NCBI GenBank assembly: GCA_029782295.1
Contig: JAKOVB010000089.1
Coordinates: 496,001-560,000, forward strand
Direction of reading: 5' to 3'
Origin: Pseudomonadota bacterium
Lineage (GTDB): Bacteria > Pseudomonadota > Gammaproteobacteria > Burkholderiales > Methylophilaceae
Length of the DNA stretch: 64,000 nucleotides
The notes under the pieces were generated by a model that searched no databases, was not told where the DNA came from, and worked only from the letters and a program-made list of their open reading frames with translations. Within the stretch, counting starts at the first letter, position 1; the number at the start of each line of letters is the position of its first letter. The position numbers and the translations under genes are program-made. Below are positions 56,440-64,000 of the stretch, one piece after another.

Positions 56440-58572
56440 TTATCCGGCCTTTTTCAGCGGCTGAAGGAGCTCGGCAAAGGCCTGTGCGGGCAATGGCCTG
56501 CTGAAGATGTAACCCTGCAGCTCGTCGCAGCCGATCCCGTGCAGGAAGGCCTGTTGATAAGGCGTTTCCACCCCCTCCGCCACGACCTTCAGGTCCAGGC
56601 TGTGCCCCAGCGCGATGATGGCCTTGAGAATCGCGATGTTGGTCGGCTCATTTTCGAGATTGCCGACGAAGGCCTTGTCGATCTTGAGTCGGTCAACCGG
56701 AAAATCCTTGAGATAAGCCATGCTGGAATAGCCCGTCCCGAAGTCATCGATGGCGAGCTCGACACCCATCGCCTTGAGATCCTGCAAGGTCTTGACGAAG
56801 AGGCCGGTATCATGGACTAGGGTACCTTCGGTAATCTCCAGTTCCAGGCAAGCCGGATCCAGGCCGCTTTCGTACAGCGCCAGCTCGACCGTCCTCACCA
56901 GATTCAACTGCCGGAACTGCCGGGGGGACACGTTCACTGCAATCGGAAACACTGTCCCCAGCGTCTTCTTCAAGTACGCCGCCATATGGCAGGCCGTCAG
57001 GAGCACCCATTGGCCGATTTCCTCGATCAGGCCGGTTTCTTCGGCGACCGGGATGAAACTCATCGGGGAGATCATGTCCTCGCCCGGAGGATGCCAGCGT
57101 ATCAATGCCTCCGCACCACAGATCCGCCCATCCGAGAACCGGACCTTGGGTTGGTAGTACAGGACGAACTCTTCGTTTTCGATGGCCCGTCGCATGCGGT
57201 ACTCCAGATCAAGGCGATCCGTGAGCAAGCGATTCAGCTCACTGGTAAAGAACTGGAAATTGTTGCGTCCTGACTGTTTGGCCTTGAACATGGCCGAATC
57301 GGCATGCTTGAGCAAGGTATTCGCCTCGCGGCCATCGTCAGGATATAGGCTGATGCCGATGCTGCAGGAGGTCACGAATTCCCGTCCCTGGATCGCACAG
57401 GGCTGCGCCACCGCCGCCAGAACCCGCTGCATGCTCTGTGATATGTCCTCCACCTTTTGCAGGCTGGTCAGAAGCAACACGAATTCATCCCCGCCAAGAC
57501 GAACGACCGTGTCGGAATCCCGCACACATGCGGTCAGCCTTTGCGCCATGGTCACCAGCAACTGGTCCCCGGCCTGATGCCCCATGCTATCGTTAATGAG
57601 CTTGAAATGGTCCAGGTCCACGAATGCAACGGCCAGCTTGTTACCGTAGCGCTCGGCAAAGCTGATGCATTGCTGGAGGCGGTCGGCCATCAGGGTGCGA
57701 TTGGGCAAGCCCGTCAGGGCATCGTGCGTAGCCTGATATTCGATCAGACGTTCGTAGTTCTTGCGCTCGGTAATGTCCTCCACGGTCCCTTCGTAGAACA
57801 GCAGGCTGCCATCCGGGTCCCGGACCTCACGGGCATTCTCGGAAATCCAGATCACCTTGCCATCCTTGCGATAGACCTGTGCCTCGAAATTCAGGATCTG
57901 GCCGTATTCGCGCATCAAAGCGACAAACTCGTCGCGCTTGCCCGGCTGCACATAGAGCTGGCTCTGGATGTCGGAAATGCCCTGATACAGTGCATCCGGA
58001 GATTCATAGCCGTATATCCGGGCAAGTGCCGGGTTGAAATTCAGGTACTTTCCGTCAGGGCTGGTCTGGTAAATGCCTTCGATGGCATTGTCGAATATGG
58101 AGCGGTATCGCTCCTCGGCTTCCTGCGCGACTTGCTCGCTGTGCTTGCGCAGGGTGATATCCTGGATGAAACCTTCCAGCGCCTCGACTTCACCCTCATC
58201 GTTGTACAGCGGCGAACCGCGCTCGAGAACCCAGCATATCCTGCCGTCGGCGTGCCGGATGCGGTACTCCAGTTCGAACTGATCCCCTGTTTCGACGGCC
58301 TCGTCAATGCGCTGGCGGACCCGTTCCCGGTCATCTTCGTAGGTGAGCGCCTCATAGGAGATCAGACGGTTGTTGAGCACCTCCCCCGGAGCGTACCCTG
58401 TCAGTCCCAGACAACCTTCGCTAACGAAAACCATGCTCCATTGCTCATCGAACAGGCAGCAATACACCATCCCCTTGAGGTTGTTCATCAGGGAATCCAG
58501 CATGCGCTCGCGATCCTGAAGCATGGATTGCAAGCTGAAACTGGTCCTGACTTTCGGAAACTGGGCGATCAT
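56440..58572 (-). CDS. PAS-PAS-GGDEF-EAL cyclic-di-GMP signalling protein
   Basis: About 710 aa from the ATG at 58572 (the frame is open to 58656; the start is uncertain, as no candidate has a good ribosome-binding site). Two PAS domains (SMVFVSEGCLGLTGYAPGEV and YRSIFDNAIEGIYQTSPDGK) with PAC ends lead to a GGDEF domain with intact RLGGDEFVLLL and an RxxD inhibitory site (RDSD, five residues upstream). An EAL domain follows with EALIRWHPP, LELEITEGTLV and DFGTGYSSMAYLKDFPVDRL. Both catalytic sites look intact, so it could make and degrade c-di-GMP. No transmembrane helix is seen. Confidence 0.93.
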   Translation of the reverse strand: MIAQFPKVRTSFSLQSMLQDRERMLDSLMNNLKGMVYCCLFDEQWSMVFVSEGCLGLTGYAPGEVLNNRLISYEALTYEDDRERVRQRIDEAVETGDQFELEYRIRHADGRICWVLERGSPLYNDEGEVEALEGFIQDITLRKHSEQVAQEAEERYRSIFDNAIEGIYQTSPDGKYLNFNPALARIYGYESPDALYQGISDIQSQLYVQPGKRDEFVALMREYGQILNFEAQVYRKDGKVIWISENAREVRDPDGSLLFYEGTVEDITERKNYERLIEYQATHDALTGLPNRTLMADRLQQCISFAERYGNKLAVAFVDLDHFKLINDSMGHQAGDQLLVTMAQRLTACVRDSDTVVRLGGDEFVLLLTSLQKVEDISQSMQRVLAAVAQPCAIQGREFVTSCSIGISLYPDDGREANTLLKHADSAMFKAKQSGRNNFQFFTSELNRLLTDRLDLEYRMRRAIENEEFVLYYQPKVRFSDGRICGAEALIRWHPPGEDMISPMSFIPVAEETGLIEEIGQWVLLTACHMAAYLKKTLGTVFPIAVNVSPRQFRQLNLVRTVELALYESGLDPACLELEITEGTLVHDTGLFVKTLQDLKAMGVELAIDDFGTGYSSMAYLKDFPVDRLKIDKAFVGNLENEPTNIAILKAIIALGHSLDLKVVAEGVETPYQQAFLHGIGCDELQGYIFSRPLPAQAFAELLQPLKKAG

Positions 58573-58686
58573 CAACAAACTGCTTTCTAAAATCGGGTTG
58601 GCACCCAGATCCCGAAAGCAGATTTCATTCCAGATGGAAATTCCGGATAAACACACGGACGATTCGCCCGTGTCCCGGATGATCGG

Positions 58687-59469
58687 TCAGTCTGGACGCT
58701 CCCCGGTCTGGCGCACCCGTTCGAACAGGCAGATGGCAGCGGCAGCGGCAGCATTGAGGGACTCGACAGCGCCGGGCATGGGGATGGTGAAGCGTTTAGT
58801 TGCCGCAGCCTGCAACGCAGGGCTCAACCCTGCACCTTCGTTGCCGATCATGAAAGCGACCGGCCCTTGCAAGTCGATACCGTACAGAGGTTCGCCCTTC
58901 AGGCAAGCGGCGAGCGTTACCCCCGGAAATCCGTTGGCAGTCTCAATCAAATCGGCCCGCTCGACGATGGGCAATACGAAGTGCGCACCCATGCCGGCAC
59001 GCAACACTTTGGGCGACCAGGCATCGACGCAGCCGGGCGACAGCCACACGACCTGAACACCAGCGGCTGCCGCCGAGCGCAGCACAGAACCCAGATTGCC
59101 CGGGTCTTGCAGGTCTTCCAGCACTAATGCGAAGCTCGGATTAACGGGCACCTCCGGTTGTGGAATGTCGATGACGGCCAACACGCCGGTCGGTGTTTCG
59201 ACGGGTGAGAGTTCGGCAAACAGGGCGTTGGGCACCGCAATGATTTGCGGCGAGTCCACCCGTGACAGCAACGCCGCAATTTCAGGGTTCCCCATCCCCT
59301 GCTCGCTCACCACCAGCATGCCAGGCTCGTAACCGGAGGCCACGCAAGCTTCGATCAGGTGAATGCCGTCCAGCAGCGCCTGCCCGGCCTTGCGGCGCTC
59401 ACGCGCCGATTCGCTCAGCTTTTTCAATTGCTTGAAGATCGGGTTATCGCGGGATAAGATGCTTTTCAT
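58687..59469 (-). CDS. TrmH/SpoU-family RNA 2'-O-methyltransferase
   Basis: 260 aa from the ATG at 59469. The N-terminal substrate-binding part (NPIFKQLKKLSESARERRKA) resembles the L30e-like domain of TrmH-type enzymes. The SPOUT knot motifs are intact: LVLEDLQDPGNLGSVLRSAA, FMIGNEGAGLS and IPMPGAVESLNAAAAAAI. It transfers a methyl group to ribose in rRNA or tRNA; which position cannot be told from motifs. Converging genes are absent; the c-di-GMP gene follows on the same strand. Confidence 0.92.
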   Translation of the reverse strand: MKSILSRDNPIFKQLKKLSESARERRKAGQALLDGIHLIEACVASGYEPGMLVVSEQGMGNPEIAALLSRVDSPQIIAVPNALFAELSPVETPTGVLAVIDIPQPEVPVNPSFALVLEDLQDPGNLGSVLRSAAAAGVQVVWLSPGCVDAWSPKVLRAGMGAHFVLPIVERADLIETANGFPGVTLAACLKGEPLYGIDLQGPVAFMIGNEGAGLSPALQAAATKRFTIPMPGAVESLNAAAAAAICLFERVRQTGERPD

Positions 59470-59542
59470 CGCCTGATTCACATGGAAATCCTGAACCGGC
59501 ATTATAGAGTCGACACCTGTTCCCCGTCAGAAGAATCCGCCC

Positions 59543-60058
59543 GTGACCGCTCCCCGCCTCCTCGCCCTGCAAGCTGACATCACCACCCTGAAGGTCGATG
59601 CCATCGTCAATGCAGCCGACAACGCCCTGCTTGGCGGCGGCGGGGTGGATGGCGCCATCCATCGCGCGGCGGGCCCCGGCCTGCTGGAAGAATGCCGCCG
59701 GCTCAAGGGATGCGCCACCGGCGAAGCCAAGGTCACCGCTGGCCACCGCTTGCCGGCGCGCTTCGTGATCCACACCGTCGGTCCGATCTGGCAGGGCGGC
59801 ATGCACGGTGAGGCAAGCCTGCTGCGTGCCTGTTACGCCCATGCACTGGAACGGGCGCTGGAAATCGGTGCGCGCAGCGTGGCCTTCCCTTGCATCAGTA
59901 CCGGCGTCTACGGATACCCGCCCGCACCCGCCGCCGGCATTGCCGTTTCTACCGTGCGGGAGTTCTGTCACCAGCACCCAAGCCCCAAGGAAATCCTCTT
60001 CTGCTGTTTTTCTGCCAGCACCCTGCAGGTCTACCAGGCTCTGTTAAGCACGCCGTGA
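59543..60058 (+). CDS. Macro-domain protein (O-acetyl-ADP-ribose deacetylase-like)
   Basis: 171 aa, GTG start. A single macro domain of the YmdB/MacroD type: [20 protein letters not shown], the [20 protein letters not shown] loop, HTVGPIW and the phosphate loop [14 protein letters not shown]. It should hydrolyse O-acetyl-ADP-ribose or remove ADP-ribose from acidic residues. It starts divergently from the TrmH gene, 73 bp away. Confidence 0.94.
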   Translation: MTAPRLLALQADITTLKVDAIVNAADNALLGGGGVDGAIHRAAGPGLLEECRRLKGCATGEAKVTAGHRLPARFVIHTVGPIWQGGMHGEASLLRACYAHALERALEIGARSVAFPCISTGVYGYPPAPAAGIAVSTVREFCHQHPSPKEILFCCFSASTLQVYQALLSTP

Positions 60059-60102
60059 ATGATCGCTGATATATTGAAGCTTTCATCACTGGACCGGTCC
60101 CC

Positions 60103-60786
60103 ATGGCTGTTTCGATTGTAGCCGCCATCGCCTCGCTCGCCGTTGCGGGTGTATTCGCCACGCTCTGGCAGAAATCCCGGGAAGCCGCACGGGCTGAATA
60201 CATCCGGCACTACACGTTCCCGCCGGGCCTGTTCGACAAACTCCGCAAGAAACACCCCGAACTCAGCCTGAAGGACTGCCAACTGGTCGCCAACGGCCTG
60301 CGCCAGTTCTTTCTGACTTACCTGAAAAGCGGCCGCAGGTTCGTTTCGATGCCATCCCAGGTCGTCGACGACCTGTGGCACGAGTTGATCCTCTATACCC
60401 GCCACTACGAGCAATTCTGCAGCCGGGCCTTCGGCCGCTTCATGCACCATACCCCGGCCGTGGTGCTGAGCGCGGATAAACAGAACAACACTGGGCTGCG
60501 GCGTTGCTGGTGGCATGCCTGCCGCGAAGAAAACATCGACCCGAGCAACCCGACACGATTGCCGCTCCTGTTTGCGCTGGACAGCAAGCTCGGCATCGCC
60601 GACGGCTTCCATTACCGGCCGGACTGCAAGGGCCCGCAACGCAGCGACACAGGGGCCACCGGCGGATATTGCGGCGGAGATTTTTCCGACGCCTCCATCG
60701 ACGGCTCGACCGACGGCTTCGGTGACGGTGGTACCGGCGATGGTGGCAGCGATGGTTGCGGCGGCGGCTGTGGGGGTGGCGACTGA
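60103..60786 (+). CDS. GRDP-like membrane-anchored protein with Gly/Cys-rich tail
   Basis: 227 aa. One N-terminal membrane helix (VSIVAAIASLAVAGVFATLW), then a cytoplasmic or periplasmic domain with VDDLWHELILYTRHYEQFCS and AFGRFMHHTP, resembling the D-x2-W-H core of glycine-rich-domain-containing (GRDP-like) proteins. It ends in a low-complexity tail (DGGSDGCGGGCGGGD) with Cys. The function of this group is unknown. It follows the macro-domain gene by 44 bp. Confidence 0.65.
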   Translation: MAVSIVAAIASLAVAGVFATLWQKSREAARAEYIRHYTFPPGLFDKLRKKHPELSLKDCQLVANGLRQFFLTYLKSGRRFVSMPSQVVDDLWHELILYTRHYEQFCSRAFGRFMHHTPAVVLSADKQNNTGLRRCWWHACREENIDPSNPTRLPLLFALDSKLGIADGFHYRPDCKGPQRSDTGATGGYCGGDFSDASIDGSTDGFGDGGTGDGGSDGCGGGCGGGD

Positions 60787-60930
60787 ACGCGCCCAGCCAC
60801 CCGGCCTCCGGCCAGGAGGCTAGGTCGTACTTGTCTAATCCGCCATCCCGGCTTATCGTGCCTATCCACCGGCACCGGCTTGAACCTTTGGGCAGCCTGC
60901 CGACACCCCTGAGTTTTAAACGGAACCTGC

Positions 60931-61632
60931 ATGCAACTTGAACGTATCCTTCATTCCCAAGGTTTCGGCAGCCGCAAGCTTTGCCGCATCCTGTGCTACG
61001 ACGAGCGCGTAGCCGTCAACGGGGAGATCTGTGACGATCCCTCGGCCGATTTCCCGACGGACCACCTCACCCTCACGGTCGACGGCGAAGACTGGCCGTA
61101 CCATGAAAAAGCCTACCTGATGCTGAACAAGCCCGCCGGCTACGAATGTTCGCTGAAGCCCCAGTACCACCCCGGCGTGCACGCCCTGCTGCCATCCCCT
61201 TTGAGGGAAAGAGGGGTCCAGAACATCGGTCGGCTGGATGAAGACACAACCGGCCTGCTGCTGTTTTCGGACGATGGCACTTTCATCCATCGCATGGGCT
61301 CGCCGAAATGGAAGGTACCGAAGGTCTACGAGGCCACGACCAAGCATCCGATCGACGCAGCCCAGGTCAAGGCGCTGCTGGCAGGCGTCCTGCTGAACGA
61401 CGAGACGGTCCCGATCGCCGCGCTGGCCTGCGAAGCCGCGGGTCCGCACACGCTGCACCTGACACTGGGCGAAGGCAAGTACCACCAGGTCAAGCGCATG
61501 GTCGCCGCAGCCGGCAACCGCGTGGAAGCGTTGAAACGCATCGCCATCGGCGCCCTGACCTTACCGGAGGACCTTCCCGTGGGCGAGTGGCGCTGGCTCT
61601 CCGAGGCGGATCTCGAAAAGCTGCGCAAATAA
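60931..61632 (+). CDS. rsuA: 16S rRNA pseudouridine(516) synthase RsuA
   Basis: 233 aa. N-terminal S4 RNA-binding domain (RILHSQGFGSRKLCRILCYD), then the RsuA catalytic core with NIGRLDEDTTGLLLFSDDG holding the active Asp, and the conserved LGEGKYHQVKRMVAAAGNRV. It isomerises U516 in 16S rRNA. The 144 bp before it contain a GCCTCC/GGAGGC hairpin of unclear role. Confidence 0.95.
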   Translation: MQLERILHSQGFGSRKLCRILCYDERVAVNGEICDDPSADFPTDHLTLTVDGEDWPYHEKAYLMLNKPAGYECSLKPQYHPGVHALLPSPLRERGVQNIGRLDEDTTGLLLFSDDGTFIHRMGSPKWKVPKVYEATTKHPIDAAQVKALLAGVLLNDETVPIAALACEAAGPHTLHLTLGEGKYHQVKRMVAAAGNRVEALKRIAIGALTLPEDLPVGEWRWLSEADLEKLRK

Positions 61633-61688
61633 CGGATTTGAATTAGTATTACCGTTGACGAAACCCGTTGTGTCCCAAGGAATTCGAC

Positions 61689-63308
61689 ATGAAACCCCAG
61701 CAACAGATGAAGCAACCCGGCCAGTTTGAGGTCCAACCCCTGTTCAACCTGCTGAACGCCGGCAGGATGGCCGAAGCCGAGACCAGCGCCAAGGTGCTGC
61801 TGCAGACCTATCCGAACGCCTTCATCCTGTACAACGTGCTGGGCGTGGCCCAGGAAAACCAGCAGAAATTCGAAGACGCCGCGGCCACCTACCGCAAGGC
61901 ACTCACGCTGGAACCCAACATCGCCGAAATCCACGTCAACCTCGGTGCCGTGCTCGGCCATCTCGGCCACGTGGACGAAGCCATCGCCAGCTACCGCAAG
62001 GCGGCCATGCTCAAGCCGAACCTCCCCGTCGCACACTTCAACCTCGGCTTCATCCTGCAGCAGCAACGCCGCTTCGAGGAGGCCGTGGCCGCCTATCGCA
62101 AGGCCATCGCCATCGAGCCCGGCTTCTACGAGGCGCTTGGCAACCTGGGCACCATCCTGCAACTGCAGGGCAAGCTTGAAGAAGCCGTGGCAACCTACCG
62201 CAAGGCGCTGGCCATCCACGAGGACGCCCGGGGCCACTTCAACCTGGCGACGGCGTTACGCGACGAAGGCAAGCACCAGGAAGCTGCCGACCATTACCTG
62301 AAGGCACTGGCCATCGACCCCAATTTCGCCGACGCGCACAACAACCTGGGCGAGATCTTCCGCGACCAGGGCAACATGGACGAGGCCATCCGCTGCTACG
62401 AGAACGCGATGTCCATCAACCCGGACCATCCCAACGCCAACTACAACATGGGCGAGTTCCACAGCCTGGCCAAGCGTTACGCGGAAGCCATCCCGTATTT
62501 CGAACGCTCGCGCTTCGAGGACTTCCAGGAGCGCGCCATGGAATGCCTGTACAAGATCGAGCGTTTCGACGAGTTCCGCGAAAAGCTCAAGGCCATGGTG
62601 AAGTCCGGCCGCAAATCCATGATGTTGGCCACGCTTTCCACGCACCACGCCATCAATTTCGGCGTCCCGGACGAATATACCTTCTGCCCGGAACCCATGC
62701 GCTTCGCCTGGCACACCAACATCCCGGAGTTGTCCGCCCCCGGCAGCCAGTTGCTGCAGGACGTGCTGGAAACCATCGACCGCACTCCGATCGCCGCCCG
62801 CATGCAGGGGCGACTGTATTCAGGCATGCAATCCGCCGGCAACCTGCTGAAACGCCCCGAACCGGCGTTCCAGAAGCTGGCCGTGCTGGTCAAGCAGAAG
62901 ATCGCCGAATACCGCGAGCATTACGCCAATGAAAACTGCGACCTCATCCGCTATTTCCCCAAGGAAATCGACTTCAGCAGTTCCTGGTACCTGAAGATGA
63001 AGAAAGGCGGCAACCTCGGCTCCCACATCCACGAGGAAGGCTGGATCAGCGGTTGCGTGTACCTCAAGCTGCCGACCCGGGAGGCTGGCTCCACCGAGGC
63101 CGGGTTTGAATACGGCACCGATGGCGATGGCTACCCGCGCCAGCACGAAAATTTCCCTGCCCACATCGTGGTTCAGGAGGTAGGCGATATCGTGCTGTTC
63201 CCCTCCTCCCTGTTCCACCGCACCATCCCGTTCAACGCGGATGAGGAGCGCGTGTGTGTCGCGTTCGACCTGAAACCGGACCCGACGCTCAAGCAGCAAT
63301 CAATTTAA
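61689..63308 (+). CDS. TPR-repeat / 2-oxoglutarate-Fe(II) dioxygenase fusion
   Basis: 539 aa from the ATG at 61689, with AAGGA 10 nt before. About eight consecutive TPR units occupy ~15-290 (repeats such as NLGAVLGHLGHVDEAIASYR, NLGTILQLQGKLEEAVATYR). The C-terminal ~110 residues form a double-stranded beta-helix with the Fe(II) motif HIHEEGWISGCVYL (HxH/E) and the distal VLFPSSLFHRTIPF...RVCVAFDL, typical of 2OG-Fe(II) oxygenases. The TPRs probably present a protein partner for hydroxylation. The substrate is unknown. Confidence 0.87.
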   Translation: MKPQQQMKQPGQFEVQPLFNLLNAGRMAEAETSAKVLLQTYPNAFILYNVLGVAQENQQKFEDAAATYRKALTLEPNIAEIHVNLGAVLGHLGHVDEAIASYRKAAMLKPNLPVAHFNLGFILQQQRRFEEAVAAYRKAIAIEPGFYEALGNLGTILQLQGKLEEAVATYRKALAIHEDARGHFNLATALRDEGKHQEAADHYLKALAIDPNFADAHNNLGEIFRDQGNMDEAIRCYENAMSINPDHPNANYNMGEFHSLAKRYAEAIPYFERSRFEDFQERAMECLYKIERFDEFREKLKAMVKSGRKSMMLATLSTHHAINFGVPDEYTFCPEPMRFAWHTNIPELSAPGSQLLQDVLETIDRTPIAARMQGRLYSGMQSAGNLLKRPEPAFQKLAVLVKQKIAEYREHYANENCDLIRYFPKEIDFSSSWYLKMKKGGNLGSHIHEEGWISGCVYLKLPTREAGSTEAGFEYGTDGDGYPRQHENFPAHIVVQEVGDIVLFPSSLFHRTIPFNADEERVCVAFDLKPDPTLKQQSI

Positions 63309-63329
63309 TCGGCATCACGGAAGTCGCGT

Positions 63330-63335
63330 ATAATC
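63330..63335 (+). promoter_or_regulatory. Perfect -10 hexamer upstream of the helicase gene
   Basis: TATAAT at 63330-63335, framed by a 7-bp inverted repeat (ACGGAAG at 63319-63325, CTTCCGT at 63342-63348). No strong -35 stands at 17 nt. Transcription would start near 63342, giving a leader of about 120 nt. Confidence 0.5.
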
Positions 63336-63464
63336 CGTGGCTTCCGTACGCCCTGCCAATCAGCGTACCGGTCCTTTGTTCGAATCGATCGTTCCGATCC
63401 CTTATCCGTCTGCCTCGATTGGTGCCGCTCCTGGAGAGCCGTAGGCCGTCGCAGGAGTATTGTT

Positions 63465-64000
63465 TTGTCTCAAGAAATCAAATTTGCCGACCTCGGTCTG
63501 GCCCAACCTTTGCTGCGCGCCATCGAAGACGCCGGCTATACCAAACCCACACCGGTGCAGGCACAGGCCATCCCCCAAGTGCTCAAGGGGGGCGACCTGC
63601 TGGCGGGCGCCCAAACCGGCACTGGCAAGACCGCCGGCTTTACCCTGCCCATCCTGCAACTGCTGAGCGACAAGCCGGTCACACTGAAACCGGGTCGACC
63701 GCGCGTGCTGGTGCTGGTACCGACCCGCGAATTGGCGGCACAGGTGGAAGAATCCGTCAAAACCTACGGCAAGTACCTCAAGCACAGCTCGATGGTGATG
63801 TTCGGCGGCGTTGGCATCAACCCGCAGATCGACCGCCTGAAGAAGCCTCTGGACATCCTGGTGGCCACGCCGGGCCGTCTGCTGGACCACGTCGGCCAGC
63901 GCACGCTGGACCTGTCCGGCGTCGAGATCCTGGTACTGGACGAAGCCGACCGTATGCTGGACATGGGGTTCATCCGCGACATCAAGAAAATTCTTGCCAT
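63465..64000 (+). CDS. rhlE: DEAD-box RNA helicase, RhlE-type (partial, cut by the right edge)
   Basis: 178 codons up to the window edge. TTG start at 63465, chosen because AGGAG lies 7 nt upstream and the conserved Q-motif region follows directly ([20 protein letters not shown]). Motifs: [10 protein letters not shown] (I), PTREL (Ia), GG and TPGRL (Ib) and DEAD ([13 protein letters not shown]). The C-terminal domain and the basic tail are outside the window. RhlE-type helicases assist ribosome assembly and cold adaptation; the subfamily is assigned from the GxxMDLxFI-like arrangement and remains provisional. Confidence 0.88.
   Translation, partial: MSQEIKFADLGLAQPLLRAIEDAGYTKPTPVQAQAIPQVLKGGDLLAGAQTGTGKTAGFTLPILQLLSDKPVTLKPGRPRVLVLVPTRELAAQVEESVKTYGKYLKHSSMVMFGGVGINPQIDRLKKPLDILVATPGRLLDHVGQRTLDLSGVEILVLDEADRMLDMGFIRDIKKILA

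Overview
The window reads as a stretch of chromosome from a motile, Gram-negative betaproteobacterium. The signs are moderately high GC, a P4-type integrase at a tRNA-Ser gene, the ftsK-lolA / rarA-serS neighbourhood, a FleSR two-component system with sigma-54-type flagellar control, GluQRS, PilU and cytosolic chemoreceptors. A lineage near Nitrosomonadales (Gallionella/Sulfuricella-like) is my guess; no 16S rRNA or other decisive marker is present.

Layout. 1-1.26 kb: the end of an integrated element, with a P4-family integrase running off the left edge next to tRNA-Ser(CGA), whose 3' end is the likely attachment site. 1.3-6.2 kb: mltF, then a serS-linked voltage-gated-type K+ channel, serS and rarA. 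6.2-12 kb: an accessory block between rarA and lolA, holding a PaaK-like AMP-forming ligase, a divergent methyltransferase, an exported FecR-domain protein, a TPR/outer-membrane-barrel protein and a gene-poor 545-bp stretch. 12-19 kb: lolA, ftsK, oxyR, dps (with a readable OxyR site), a dps 3'-end remnant, trxB, an Smr protein and a YidB-like protein. 18.8-20 kb: ispDF. 20-22.6 kb: the compact three-gene AmmeMemoRadiSam cluster (MEMO-like, AMMECR1, radical SAM), whose biological role remains unclear. 22.6-27.5 kb: a double-receiver LuxR-type regulator with a perfect 20-bp palindrome in its promoter region, small cysteine-containing ORFs, amtB with a sigma-54 promoter and NtrC-like half-sites, and a two-domain PPK2.

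27.5-39.8 kb is a minus-strand flagellar export and basal-body cluster: fliE, fliFGHIJK, then after a strong terminator fliLMNOPQR plus one unrecognised gene built from two tandem ~85-residue repeats. A near-consensus sigma-54 promoter precedes fliE. 39.8-43.1 kb holds an MliC-like lipoprotein, a PilZ protein and fleSR, whose GAFTGA-containing regulator is the obvious candidate to drive that promoter. 43.2-52.3 kb is a chemotaxis and surface-motility run on the plus strand: a cytosolic CZB chemoreceptor, two tandem cheV genes, cheY, cheZ, cheA, an EAL-HDOD protein and pilU. No cheW, cheR or cheB is present here. 52.3-64 kb is mixed: GluQRS, a chemoreceptor with unusual topology, Hsp33, a PAS-GGDEF-EAL protein, a TrmH-family methyltransferase, a macro-domain protein, a GRDP-like protein, RsuA, a TPR-dioxygenase fusion and the start of an RhlE-type helicase cut by the right edge.

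The best candidates for undescribed biology are the duplicated-repeat gene ending the fliL-R operon (27507-28184), the accessory block at 6.2-12 kb (especially the FecR/TPR-barrel pair), the AmmeMemoRadiSam cluster, and the cheA-(EAL-HDOD)-pilU linkage. Product names rest on motifs read by eye from the translations; no database search was run.
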